Origin: Cornus controversa | Lineage: Eukaryota; Streptophyta; Magnoliopsida; Cornales; Cornaceae | DNA: 64,000 bases | NCBI GenBank assembly: GCA_026545225.1 | Contig: CM048845.1 | Coordinates: 62,893,033-62,957,032, forward strand | Direction of reading: 5' to 3' | Shown here: piece after piece, positions 11,869-22,740 of the stretch | Layout: every line of letters starts with the position of its first letter | Position numbering within the stretch: position 1 is the first letter of the stretch | Made by a program: the position numbers and the translations under genes | Notes under the pieces: generated by a model | Told to the model about the DNA's origin: nothing | Seen by the model: only the letters and a program-made list of their open reading frames with translations | Database searches by the model: none

Positions 11869-12148
11869 GGATAAACTTCATTGACACCTCCCGAGATTTG
11901 AGGTATATTGTCACGCAGCTACAACTTTGTATAATTTTGTTACCAACACTCCCTGAGATTTGTGTCGTATATCACATACACCCCCTTTTACCAAAAGTAG
12001 GTCGTGCCAGACTACTTTTTGATGGTGAAAAGACCATGCTACCATTTGACTTTTGACCTAACTTTTTTGAATACTAAAATTACCTATTTAACCCTGCCTA
12101 ATGGACCATAATACCCTCAACTATGCCCTATTATTACATACCCACTTC

Positions 12149-12202
<54 letters not shown>

Positions 12203-12473
12203 AAACACTACTGCCACCATCCACAACCACATGCGGCAAAAACAGTCACCACCACCACCATTAATTTCTATATACACACACAAACGTATGCACACACACA
12301 CATAAACACACATTATATATATGTGTATCCACCACCCAAAATAGCGGTGCCACCACCACCCCAATCATCCCAATCCCACATGGCGGCGCCACCACAATCA
12401 CAGTCACCACCACCACCACCACCATAAATTTCTCTGTATACACACACAAACGTATATATATATACACACACAT

Positions 12474-12509
<36 letters not shown>

Positions 12510-13309
12510 CCACCACCCAAAACAGCGACGCCACCACCATCAATTTCTCTGCACACACAAACATATATATATATATATATATACACACGCACACACAAAC
12601 ACACACATATATATGTGTATCCACCAACCAAACCAGCGGCGCCACCACAACTGAATTCCAAAGTTCTCAAATTGTAATTCCCAAATTATTTTCCCCAATT
12701 TCCCAATTCCCGTTAATGCAAGCTAAAGCCATGTGGAAAATACTTTTTCATTTTTGGGTTGTTACGGTTTGAAGGAAAATTTCATTTTTGGGCATTATGA
12801 AGGATTTTAGGTTCTGGGTTTTGTTCTCTATGATGTATATGTGTGTGTGTGTGTATATATATATTTGGCAAAGAATAGTTAGATTCGACAGAGACAGAGA
12901 GTGAAAGGAGGTTTGAGAGAGAGAGAGAGAGTCTAGTGATGGTGGTTGTCGTTGGTGGCAGTGGTTGGTGGCGGTGGTGGTTGGAGGAGGAGATGAGAGA
13001 GAAAGAAGTGGTGGTGGTGGTGGCTATGGTTAACTAGTAGTGGTGGTGGTTGGTGTTTTGGTTAGAGTTTCTGATTATGGTTGAAAAAGGAAGAGAGAGA
13101 AATGGTGGAATATTATCATGAGGGCATTTTTGTCATTTTCCAATTCTAATATTTTATATTAAAATTCACTTAAAAAATTAGGGACAATTAGGACATTTCA
13201 CTTATTAAAAAATTAAAAATTAATACAGGGGGTGTTGGTGAAGAAAAATTACAAAGTTGTAATCGCGTAATAATAAATCAAACCTTAGGGAGTGTCAATG
13301 ATATTTACC
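11869..13309. mobile_element. Non-autonomous Mutator-like TIR element
   Basis: Terminal inverted repeats of about 90 bp match: GGATAAACTTCATTGACACC on the left, and GGTAAATATCATTGACACTC as the complement of the right end. The direct repeat ATATTATTTT flanks the element at 11859-11868 and 13310-13319. Ten bases match, consistent with the 9 bp duplication of Mutator-like elements plus one chance base. No transposase is encoded. The interior holds microsatellites, three GCC/ACC-rich tandem units and a GGT-rich segment (12940-13060). A related element lies at 26017-27782. Confidence 0.8.
12151..12620. repeat. TA/CA microsatellites within three tandem units
   Basis: A (TA)n tract at 12153-12199 is followed by three imperfect units starting near 12254, 12413 and 12533. 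Each has CCACCACCA, then AATTTCT, then a CA/TA dinucleotide block, then TATCCACCA(C/A)CCAAA. Apparent ORFs here are low-complexity artefacts. Confidence 0.8.
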
Positions 13310-13319
13310 ATATTATTTT

Positions 13320-15554
13320 ATAACCAATGGGTCTTAAGAAAACTAGTTGAACTAAATAACATGAGTTTATGCCACATTTACTATTAGGAGTCACTGTAAA
13401 TATACCTGAATCTGAATCTTTTTGAATTGTGCATGTAAAACATGAGCGGTAAATTTCATTGCATGTGTATAACACGAGCTATCTAAATTCAACCGGTATA
13501 AATACACCATGTGTATTGTAAATCTTCTCGCTCACCTCAAATAGAGAAATATATTATTACAATCATTAGATATCAAGTTCTCTTGTGTTGTGGGAGTCTT
13601 GGATGCAAATTCCAACCAATATTCGAAACTTGTTGAATATGTCAACTTAATTAGGCATTAAATTGGGAAGTTGCCAATTTCTCGATAATCTAGAAAATAG
13701 AATTCCAACCAATATCAATGCAAATTCCAACCAATATCTGAAACATGTCCATTCCGTAGATGATCTATGTAAAGACAATATCAAGAAACGAACTAGATGA
13801 ATAACCAAGTTGGCACAGCTTGGTTGTAGATGAATTTCACTTTTATGGACCTTCATACATGACTTTTTACACACAGCAACAACATGGAATATTAAGAATC
13901 TAGAAGATGTGTTTATATAATAAATAAATAAAATCACATTGATTCATGAAACAATATATATATAGATAAAATACTAATAACATCCATGACTCACAAGTAT
14001 TCAAACCTCAAAAGATACCACATAAATGTAATCACAATAGGCAACAATTGAAAGAGCACATGGGATAAGTGATCTGAAGCGATAAAAAGAAAGAGAGAAA
14101 AAAAAATGCTGCTCAGAATTCCTACAAATATCACGTCTCTGTTTGTAAAATAAAGGGAATCTAACACAGTTTTTCATTGGATTTACTTATAATTGATAAA
14201 TGACTTATAAGTAAATAGGTAGATGACCAAGTGATACTTTTTTTCCCCTCGGTAACTGAAATGTAATGTAAAAAAGAAGAAAAATTAGGATGTGTTCGGT
14301 TGAGTGGAATTGGAATTTTAGAATTGGAAGAATTGATAAAATTGAAGAAAATTTTGTTAATCATTAACAAATTTTTTTTTAATTCCATGCAGTCAAACAC
14401 ATCCTTAGAGTAATTCAAGGGGCATTTCTCCAGGGGCCAACATAAACACCGTAAACAAGCAGCTGAAAAACAAATGGTTATGGTTTTCCTCATTTTTATA
14501 ACATACAACACAAACATTTTGTTGGTCCACAACTTGTATTCATGAAATATCATTAATATTATTGGATGCACCAAATAACTTGTATTAAAGTACGTCAAGG
14601 CAATGCAAATTTAACTCAAAAGACATTATTAAGGAGATATAATGGAGGCATACAAACCCGTAACAGTAATGAGCTCTTAATTCTAGTGACAGAGAGACAA
14701 CATAGAACAGCAATGGCTAGACATGCATAAAAAACTCCAACTTAATTTACAAGCACTATCAAAAAACAGGTAATTTCCAGGACTATTCTGATGCAGTTCT
14801 TTTGGTTCTTAAAATTGAACCCAATCAAATCAGCTGGATCGACCTATGAAAATTCTTGCAATTCAACCATATGCTTCAACAGCTCAAAATGATGATAGCT
14901 TAGTGCAGTCATCTGTACTTTATCAAATGCAATATATGGTAACATATTTTAATTATATGGGACAAATTAATTCAGTAATAATTAATTCCCTAGTGATTTC
15001 TCGATAACCACTAGTTTTAGTAAAAGTGAAGCTGATTCATGTAAATATTCCTAAACAGAGTGAAAGACAGCTAGCCATGCACATGCATTATTGGTACATA
15101 ATCTTCCTTCATAAGTGGGAAAAAAACTTTCAAAACCAAGGTGCAAATTAGACAACATGATCAATCAAGTCAACAACACAGAGTACAAATTCTAAATATA
15201 ATGCATACAACTCCCCAAATTCACAAGCAATACAAACAACTCCACAATTCCTCCTTCAAACATCCCTAAAGTGCATCCACAGTCACCCTTCCTGGGCACC
15301 CATAAATCATAAAACACTCCACTAACTCCATGCATATATACTGTATATACAACATATTACAAAATTTTCAGAAAGTTATTCACATTGGTGGATGGAACTT
15401 TGAGATTTTGGTTGCAAGTGCAAGCCTCATTGCCAATCTATGACAAGTAAACAATTCTCTAGTGAACACTATAATTACAAATCAATAAACATTAACTCAT
15501 AACAATACTTATAACAGAAAAGCAACAACTATAATCTCACATTTTTTTGGACTT
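13320..15554. other. AT-rich intergenic DNA containing one MITE
   Basis: Apart from the MITE at 14288-14404, no gene or family member was recognised. Frames at 13647-13937 and 14161-14598 show no known motif. Confidence 0.45.
14288..14404. mobile_element. Tourist-like MITE (117 bp)
   Basis: The termini GGATGTGTTCGGTTGAGTGG and (complement of the right end) GGATGTGTTTGACTGCATGG are inverted repeats of about 24 bp. Direct TTA duplications flank it (14285-14287 and 14405-14407). TTA duplications and G-rich TGTTYGG termini are the signature of PIF/Harbinger-derived Tourist MITEs. Confidence 0.8.
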
Positions 15555-15980
15555 GGCTTATTTGGAAAAACATCATAACAATTGAAATTTATAAGCTTCT
15601 TATTATGTCTAGGCATCGAAAGAAAGTCAACAACACTATTTATTGATAATCTCTTGCAAAACGATCTCAACAATGCTGTCTATCTTCAACCAACTTGGTT
15701 AGGGTTGGATGGATCCTGGAAGTATAATAAAAGTATGTGTGATTTAGTCAATGAGTGGTGGTTATTCTCATAGAAAGAATCGAAACACTATGTTATCCAG
15801 GCCAATTAATGATACATCACATGAGAGGAATATGTAGAAGATTGAGAAACAAGGTTTATTTTATTAGATCTAGCATGAAAAATAGAATTATAGCGCCATT
15901 TTCAGGTTATTATCCATTAGAAAATTCAAAGGAATATTAATCTCAAAAATTAGAAAAAGATCATTTTCTTTTTCAGATCC
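15555..15980 (+). pseudogene. Unrecognised reading-frame remnant upstream of the gag-only element
   Basis: This stretch has protein-like composition on the plus strand but is broken by stops. Fragments include YLQPTWLGLDGSW (near 15680-15720) and FIRSSMKNRIIAPFSGYYPL (near 15860-15925). A frame at 15942-15985, after the TAA, stays open across the target duplication. It continues after the inserted element from 20181 to a TAG near 20334, about 65 codons in the uninterrupted sequence. I do not recognise the family; an organelle gene was considered but not matched. Confidence 0.3.
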
Positions 15981-15985
15981 ATTAT

Positions 15986-16332
15986 TGATGAAGCAAAAAT
16001 TCACCCCGAGCTGGTCAAGCGTCAACCTGTAAAAAAGGACAAGAGAAAGGTAATCAAAAGGGCACCGGCGCGGTACCAGCCGACTACGCTCCGACGATCA
16101 AGTCAGAAATCGGGAGAGTTTTTAAAGCTATGAAGGAATCCAGAGGGTATTAATTGTGTACCTCGTATATGGACAGTCTCTATATTTATAGTGGTGAAGT
16201 GGGACTGTGTCCTAGTAGGAGACTGGCTATTGGAGATAGAGAAGCCCTGGTTAAAGTAGACTTCCTATCCACGTCATCTTCAACTCAACCTCCACATTGA
16301 ACGTTTCATAATTGGAGTCAAATACTCTATCA
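15986..16332 (-). repeat. 3' LTR of the gag-only element
   Basis: 347 bp, plus-strand start TGATGAAGC and end TCTATCA. It is nearly identical to 19829-20175 and contains TATATTTATA near 16189, a possible TATA region shared by both LTRs. Confidence 0.92.
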
Positions 16333-16350
16333 GATCCCTCCTATTCATGA
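16333..16350 (-). other. Polypurine tract of the gag-only element
   Basis: The minus strand reads AATAGGAGGGATC immediately before the LTR start TGATAGAG. Confidence 0.65.
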
Positions 16351-16439
16351 GAGCTGCTCGTTGGGCCTTAGGAACATTATGGCTGACCTGATGGGCTTTA
16401 TCTTGGCCCATAAATTTTAAACCGTTAAATTTTTTTTTT

Positions 16440-17062
16440 CGAGCAGCATATGGCCTGCCCGGGCAGCGCCAGGCTTGGCTGGGCAGCGTATGGCCTGGCT
16501 GGGCAGCGCATGGCCTGAGCTGGGCAGCACCCGACTTGGCTAAGGCAACGCATGGCCTACCTGCAGCACCCGACCTGGCTAGGCAGCGCATGGCTTGGCC
16601 GGGTAGCACATGGCCTGCCCGGGCAGCGCCCAGCCTGGCTGGGCACCACATGGCCTGCCAGGGTAATGCATGGCTAACCCGGGCAGCGCATGGCCTACCC
16701 GGGCAGCGCTCGGCCTGGCTAGGCAGCGCATAGCCTGCCTGGGCAGTGTATGGCCTGCCTGGGCAGCTCCTGGCCTAGTTGGGCCTGGCTAGGCAGTGCA
16801 TGGCCTGCCCGGGTAGCCCCTGGCCTAGCTGGGCAGCGCATGGCCTGCTTGGGCAGCGCCCGGCTTGGCTGGGCAGCTCATGGCTTGGCCGGGCAACGCA
16901 TAACCTACCCGGGCAGCGCCCGGCCTGGCTAGGCAGCGCATGGCCTGGTTGGGCAACGCATGGCCTGCTCGAACAATGCATGGCCTACCCTGGTAGCGCC
17001 CGGCCTGGCTGGGCAGCTTATGGCCTGCCTGGGCAGTGCATGGCCTGGGCCTGGGCTAGGGC
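16440..17062. repeat. GC-rich tandem array of about 20 bp units
   Basis: Roughly 30 units alternate between GGGCAGCGCATGGCCTGCCC and GGGCAGCGCCCGGCCTGGCT, with point changes. The array is strikingly GC- and CpG-rich against the AT-rich surroundings. All frames stay open for long distances, giving Gly/Ala/Pro/Trp-rich products on both strands. This openness is a by-product of the repeat and is not evidence for a protein. Confidence 0.88.
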
Positions 17063-17299
17063 CTACCGCCCGACTTTGCACTGTGCTCCTGCTCTTTCTC
17101 TTGCGCCCGACCTCGTGGCTTTGTGACCGTTGCTCTAGACCGTTAGAAAAAGGAATTTTGGGGGATTGGGTGCGGCTTGCCTGTTTAAGCAGTTCATTCT
17201 TCATTCACCACTACACCAACTCACCAGCTTATACCTGATACCTTCATACATTCCCTTTCTCGTTGCTTGTATGTTATTGACCATAGTTTCGAAAATCCA

Positions 17300-17932
17300 T
17301 TAATAGAAAACTTTGCCCCCGTAGGGTAGTGATTTTTTTGGGATTAATCCATCCCGCCTTTTTCTTCAACGGCCCTCCGTAGAGGTGTGTCCCCGTATGA
17401 TTTTGCCCCTATAGGGTAGTGATTTTCTCAGGATTAATCCATACCACTTTTTTTTGAAAGGCCCTCCGTGGAGGTGTGTTACCGTAGGGATTTGCCCCCG
17501 TAGGGTAGTGATTTTCTCGAGATTAATCCATCCCGCATTTTTCTTCAAAGGCCCTCCGTGGAGGTGTGTCCCCGTAGGGTTTTGGCCCCGTAGGGTAGTG
17601 ATTTTCTTGGGATTAATCCATCCCGCCTTTTTCTTCAAAGGCCCTCCGTGGAGGTGTGTCCCCGTAGGGTAGTGATTTTCTCGGGATTAATCCATCCTGC
17701 CTTCTTCTTCAAAGGCCCTTCGTGAAGGTGTGTCCCCATAGGGTTTTGCCCCCGTAGGGTAGTGATTTTTTCAGAATTAATCTATCTCGCATTTTTCTTC
17801 AAAGGCCCTCCGTGGAGGTGTGTCCCCGTAGGGTAGCGATTTTCTCGGGATTAATCCATCCTGCCTTTTTCTTTAAAGGCCCTCCGTGGAGGTGTGTCCC
17901 CGTAGGGTTTTGCCCCCGTAGGATTGTGTATT
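17300..17932. repeat. Tandem array of 90 bp units with 74 bp variants
   Basis: The landmark GCCCTCCGTGGAGG recurs at 17372, 17461, 17551, 17641, 17715, 17805 and 17879, giving spacings of 89, 90, 90, 74, 90 and 74 bp. The shorter units lack one of the two CCCCGTAGGG-containing 16 bp segments. Each unit also contains GGGATTAATCCATCCCG. The array lies between gag and the GC-rich array, where pol would be expected. Confidence 0.9.
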
Positions 17933-18129
17933 TACTTTTTGTTTTAATTATGACAACACATTTTGAAACAAAAAAATTTGATATTGATAGTTTAGCAGCA
18001 AACAGAGAATTATTCGAGCAAAAACCTTAGAGTTATTGCCCTAAGGCTCGATATTAAATTGAGTTTCAGCTAGAATAATTAAAGTAAATGCAAATTTTAA
18101 AAGAAAGTCTTACTGGTGGCACTTCTACA

Positions 18130-19700
18130 AATGCTCAACAATCCAAAGATGGACCAACTATCTCCCTTCTAATGTCTCTAGTCAATATGCCCCCTACCAC
18201 CTCCAAGTCCACCAGAGATAACTCTGATTTCTCCCAATAGATGATTTTTTCAAGTGTTGTCACCTTTACCATCCCCATCCCATTGGCGGTTCCGTGTTCC
18301 CTTCTCATCTCCGGCCACATATCTTTGTAGTTGCCCCCTACGAATCAAACTTTCAATATGTCTTTTCAAGTCTATGCACTCATCTGTATCTTGGCCATGG
18401 TCATGATGGAACCTGCAATACTTGTCGCGAGACCTCTTATATGGATCGGTTCTTAGTTTTGGGGGCCAGGCAACAACCGGGTCATCTTGAATGTAGAGGA
18501 GGATTTGACTTATTGACGTGTTTAAGGGGGTAAAGGTGTTGAATCCCTTATCACGACGCGATGCTTTATCGGTCTGCTCCCGTAATATTCTAAACATACT
18601 TTCTGGAAGGTGCTTGGAAATTTAGTACAAGAACTTTGAAGACAATAGGCCCCCATGAATGCGGTAACTGCCACCTTGTCGTCTAGGGCATCGACCTGCA
18701 ACATCTCCCTGTTAAACCGGTTAATGTAGTCTCGCAATGACTCCCCCCTTAGTCTGTCTTACGTTCAGGAGATAAGTGGCGGGTTTTCTGTGCCTTCAGG
18801 CGATAATAAAATTGCCTACAAACAATTAGCTCAGTTCTTTGAAGGAATGTACAGATGCCGACTTCAGGTTGTTAAACCATGACCGGGCAGAACCCTTCAA
18901 TGTAGTAGGAAAAGCTCTACATAGGATTTTATCCGGTTTTCCTTGGAGGTGCATCAGAGCCTTGTAGGTCTCCAGATGATCTAGCGGATTCTTGGTCCCA
19001 TCAAAGCTTTCAAGGGTGGGCATCTTGAACTTGTTGGGCAAAGGACAATTTATTATCCCCGCGGAGAAAGGGAGGTTGGTTTGCTGGACCAGCTCCTCTA
19101 CTGTAGCAGCGCCCTTCCCCTTATGGAGTGGGCCATGCTTTCTACCCTGGCTCTGAGGTCCTGCATATCCATGTCATAATAGGTAGTTTCCCCTGGGTGC
19201 CATGAGTCTCCATGGGGTTAGTTCTTTTCGAGTGGGACTAGGTAACTGGGGTTTGTCCCACCTCTTACTCGGTTCTGAGCTGCGTCGTTCGTTGTGACTT
19301 CATTGTCTTACCCAACACCATCCTCTTCTGGATCAACAGGGTGACCCGGCGATGGTACTGGCACCACAGGAGGGAGGCGCTGCAGTATTATCGCATTTTT
19401 GTTGGAGTATCTGGACTAGACTTTGATTCAAGTTCCGAATCTGGCATTCCAACATTACGATCCGTCCCTGGTCGTTTGGGATTTCGGGGTGTGCACCAGG
19501 GAAGTCCATCTGTGCAGGGGGTTGCATGCCTCCCTATCCTGCAACTATCACATTGCAGCCAGGAAGATCATGGGCGGCAAGAGGGCCCTGTCCAATTGGA
19601 GGGCCCTCTCCGCCAGGAAGGTCATGACTGACAGGATCTTGTACGGCTAGAGGATTATGACTGACAAGGAAGGTCCTGCGCTGGGGGATTGGGATCGGCA
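18130..19700 (-). pseudogene. Gag polyprotein of the gag-only LTR element
   Basis: On the minus strand a proline/glycine-rich leader (about 19530-19716) precedes a segment with LECQIRNLNQSLVQIL (near 19440). The capsid domain follows at 18826-19041, with MPTLESFDGTKNPLDHLETY and FPTTLKGSARSWFNNL. Next comes LRDYINRFNREMLQVDALDD-type sequence at 18600-18740. A zinc knuckle, YCRFHHDHGQDTDEC, lies near 18405-18450, followed by HIESLIRRGQLQRYV. This layout matches plant Ty3/gypsy gag of the Tat group. Frame shifts near 18600, 18790 and 19060 break the reading frame. Gag normally forms the particle that packages the RNA. It is the only coding capacity of the element and stops near 18130 without a protease. 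Confidence 0.88.
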
Positions 19701-19803
19701 AGAAGGCCTTGCGCAAGAGGGTCCTGTACGGTGGTAGTCTCTAACCCAGATCATAGGTGCATCATGCTTCGTATATGATTCGTGTAGAACAATCAAGTTT
19801 GTG

Positions 19804-19828
19804 ATTGTTTCCCACAAACGGTGCCAAC
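19804..19828 (-). other. Primer-binding site region of the gag-only element
   Basis: Directly after the 5' LTR end the minus strand reads GTTGGCACCGTTTGTGGGAA. This closely resembles TTGGCGCYGTCTRTGGGAA found after the LTR of the gypsy copy at 28726, supporting a Ty3/gypsy-like origin. Confidence 0.75.
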
Positions 19829-20175
19829 TGATGAAGCAAAAATCCACCCCGAGCTGGTCAAGCGCCAACTTATAAAAACTGACAAGAGAAAGGTAATCGA
19901 AAGGGCACCGGCGCGATGCCAGCCGACTACGCTCCGACGATCAAGTCAGAAATCGGGAGAGTTTTTAAAGCTATGAAGGAATCCAGAGGGTATTAATTGC
20001 GTACCTCGTATATGGACAGTCTCTATATTTATAGTGGTGAAGTGGGACTGTGTCCTAGTAGGAGACTGGCTATTGGAGATAGAGAAGCCCTGGTTAAAGT
20101 AGACTTTCTATCCACGTGATCTTGAACTCAATCTCCACGTTGAACGTTTCATAATTGGAGTCAAATACTCTATCA
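19829..20175 (-). repeat. 5' LTR of the gag-only element
   Basis: 347 bp, matching 15986-16332 with few differences. It is followed by the target duplication ATTAT at 20176-20180. Confidence 0.92.
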
Positions 20176-20180
20176 ATTAT

Positions 20181-21130
20181 GATTCTCAATCCCGATACCA
20201 GTTAATTTTGTTAATTTTAGTGGAAGCTCTTCCATCAATCCAAGTCAATTACATATTAGGGGTATCATTAGAGGCTGTAATTGTAGTAGCGTTTTTTAAC
20301 TTCTTCAAACAGATCGTGCAGCAAGATTTAACATAGCAAAGTTGTTACTACCATTTTGGATGGTGAAGAAGGGAATCAGGCCTTTCTGATTATTAGGAAA
20401 AATGATATAATTAAATAAACCAATTAAATTGCATAGCAAAGAAGCTTAGAGGGGCATTGAGATACAATAGTTGCACAACTAGGTTTGATAATTATAAAAA
20501 TTAAATAATTAGAATAATTTATTAGCAAATCAATTATTAAAACATTGCCTCAACTTCAAGATTATCCTCACCAAATGTGTGAAAGAGGCTCAGTTTGCTT
20601 TCTTTGATTCTTTGGTTAATCGAATGGTCATTAGATCGCTGCAAATTTTAATGTTTGTAGCAACATTGAACTGTCCTGGTTCAATAGATGATTTCTTTTC
20701 TTGAATTCCTTTTGGCTAGAAAATTATTAAATTAAGCATTTTTTTAACCCTGTTGTAAGTCAGTCTATCAAGAAATTAATAAATGTATATAGTCAGTTTT
20801 AAAGGACACCATCTAGAAAAATTTTACAAGTTCAATGTAGGAAATAAATTTCACCTCAAATTCAATTGAACACGTATATGAGCAGAGGTTGGTAATCTTC
20901 AGAAGAGAATATATAAGACAAAAACCACATCAATGGGGACGACAATAAGAAGAAAAAAAAAATTGTGGCTCAGAGTTTATACAGTGGCCAATTGAACACA
21001 AGACAAAAGTTCTGCTAATAGGGGAGGGTTACATTGTTCTTTCTTAAGGTATTTTCATCAGCAACACTCTGAGTCTTAAAAGTCAAACCCTAATTAATCA
21101 ACATGGGACAATCACATATAGTGAGCTCAC
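20181..21130. other. Intergenic DNA between gag-only element and NLR remnant
   Basis: Its first 150 bases continue the open frame described upstream at 15942. The rest is AT-rich with no recognised feature. Confidence 0.4.
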
Positions 21131-21139
21131 GGAGGCGAA

Positions 21140-22740
21140 TTGTCTTTCAGCTTCTTAAACACCAATAAAACAAGACCATTCTTCCCATGCCGGCATGTTC
21201 TCAATGATCATAGTCTCCAGTAATGAAAAAGAAAGTCCTAAAGAAAAACAATCCCCATAGAACTCAGCCCCTAAATAGTGTACTTTATGCATGCCTCGAA
21301 AGCATATCGAGCATGGGTAGTTGCCCAAGTGGTGGTAAATATTTGCATTTTCTACCGCGTTCACCATTTCAGAGAATGATGGATCACCTATCTAACTTGA
21401 AAATTTTGTGCCCCGTAGAACTTCATTGTGAGCCCTTTCAAGTTTCTGTGAGGTTGTAGCTTGTCAATCACATTCAATTCAAGGTTTTCTTTTCAAAAAT
21501 TGGTGAACTCCCTACTCCATGCCAACTCTAATTCTTCGATGTCCTGTTCATCCGTTAAATTCGCCTCATTTGCATCTCGAACATTTGTTACATTTTGCAA
21601 TCCCGTAATAGAAATGCTTTCTCGTACAAACTTCAGATTCCTCAACACTTTTACTCCTAACCCATTATCTTTTCCCACAATGAACTTTGATAGTGTTTGC
21701 AAATTTGTCAGTCTACCGATCCCTGAGGACATCTCTTGTAATTGCTCAGTATCAACAATGTCAAAATGACGCATGTTAATTAAATTTCCAATGTTTTAGG
21801 TAGCATACAAAGTTTTTGGCAACTGCGCAATAATAGTGTTTGCAAATTGTAGAGAGTACTTACAGAATCCGATAACTGGTTGATTGAAGTCTTAGATAAA
21901 TTAAGATACCTTAAATGTTTCAAATCACCAATCGAGTTCGGTAACTCAGTTATGAAATAACCACATAGATAGCACCCTTAAGCATTGCAGTTTTGACAAA
22001 AAATCAAACTAAACCTTGTTTGCTAAGTAGCCCTATTCATCCCAGCCTAACAATGGTAGAAAAGTTGGCAAATGTTGCACTTTACAAAGAGGCCTGAACT
22101 TTTGAACGACTTCAGAATGTTGACGAATATATGACCAGTGCTAAACTCGTTTAGGAATTTCAATTTACTTATCACCCTCCAATTTATCAAGCGTAAAGCA
22201 TATACACCAAGCGACATGTTTAGTCAGATCATTTAAAAGGTCATGCATCATAAATCGTGATTTATTATCACTTGATGGTTGAAAAAATGACCTTGATAGT
22301 AGATCATCAAAACATTCTTCACCAAAAGCTTCCATCCGCTTATTTTCTTTTGATAGCTGCAAAAGACGTACATCCATCCACAAGAGAACTAGCTCATCTT
22401 TGCCAAATTCAAAGTCTTTTGAAAATATTGCACAGAATACAAAGCACTGTTTCAAATGAGATGAGAGAATACCATATTTTTGTTCGGATAAATCCCATAA
22501 CTTGCTATTTAATATATTCTCCCACTCGTGGTTTGCTGCGCAAGAGATCTTCTAGTGTTTCTGCTGCCAAAGGCAACCCTTTACATTTTTTTACTACATG
22601 TTCACCAACTATGTGAATCAAACCAAGATTAAGCAATGAAATATGATACGGATCAAATTGGAATCTGCAATTCAAACCAAGTGCAAGACAAAAAGGAATT
22701 TTCAAAAGTTGGTGAACATACTTTACCAAAAGGTAGAGCT
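21140..22740 (-). pseudogene. CC-NBS-LRR resistance gene remnant
   Basis: The minus strand contains pieces of an NLR immune receptor in correct order but in shifting frames. HVVKKCKGLPLAAETLEDLL (NB-ARC GLPL motif) lies near 22540-22600. CFVFCAIFSKDFEFGKDELV follows near 22390-22450. MHDLLNDLTKHVA, the MHD motif, lies near 22205-22250. LRR sequence comes next: [20 protein letters not shown] and [17 protein letters not shown] (21790-21950), RLTNLQTLSKFIVGKDNG (near 21690), then ELELAW and YLGAEFYG-like text, and finally ENMPAWEEWSC near 21180. The P-loop and coiled coil are missing upstream of 22740. The order and motifs match the RPP13-like/R13L1 group of CNLs. At least four frame breaks and stops make it a pseudogene. 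Confidence 0.88.

Larger units (their letters stand above)
15986..20175 (-). mobile_element. Gag-only LTR retrotransposon (TR-GAG type) with tandem arrays
   Basis: Two 347 bp LTRs (15986-16332 and 19829-20175) bound a 4190 bp element. ATTAT is duplicated at 15981-15985 and 20176-20180. On the minus strand the order is 5' LTR, primer-binding site, proline-rich leader, gag with zinc knuckle, a 90 bp-unit tandem array, a GC-rich 20 bp-unit array, polypurine tract and 3' LTR. No protease, RT, RNase H or integrase motif appears anywhere between the LTRs. Non-autonomous elements that keep only gag are known in plants as TR-GAG. The gag and the primer-site region resemble Ty3/gypsy, so mobilisation by a gypsy partner is the likely mechanism. 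Confidence 0.88.

Noticed and set aside
12101..12670. Overlapping ORFs rich in Tyr/Ile or Val/Cys
   Set aside because: They are translations of CA/TA microsatellites and ACC repeats, present in several frames on both strands.
15555..15980. Chloroplast DNA insertion
   Set aside because: The fragments looked organelle-like in composition but did not match any chloroplast gene I could recall, such as matK, cemA or the ycf1/ycf2 genes.
16280..17238. Long Gly/Ala/Pro/Trp-rich ORFs on both strands
   Set aside because: The 20 bp tandem array is open in several frames; no start context or conservation supports a protein.
17300..17932. Regular repeat array resembling CRISPR spacing
   Set aside because: Whole 90 bp units are repeated without unique spacers, and the genome is a plant's; it is an ordinary tandem repeat in a retrotransposon.
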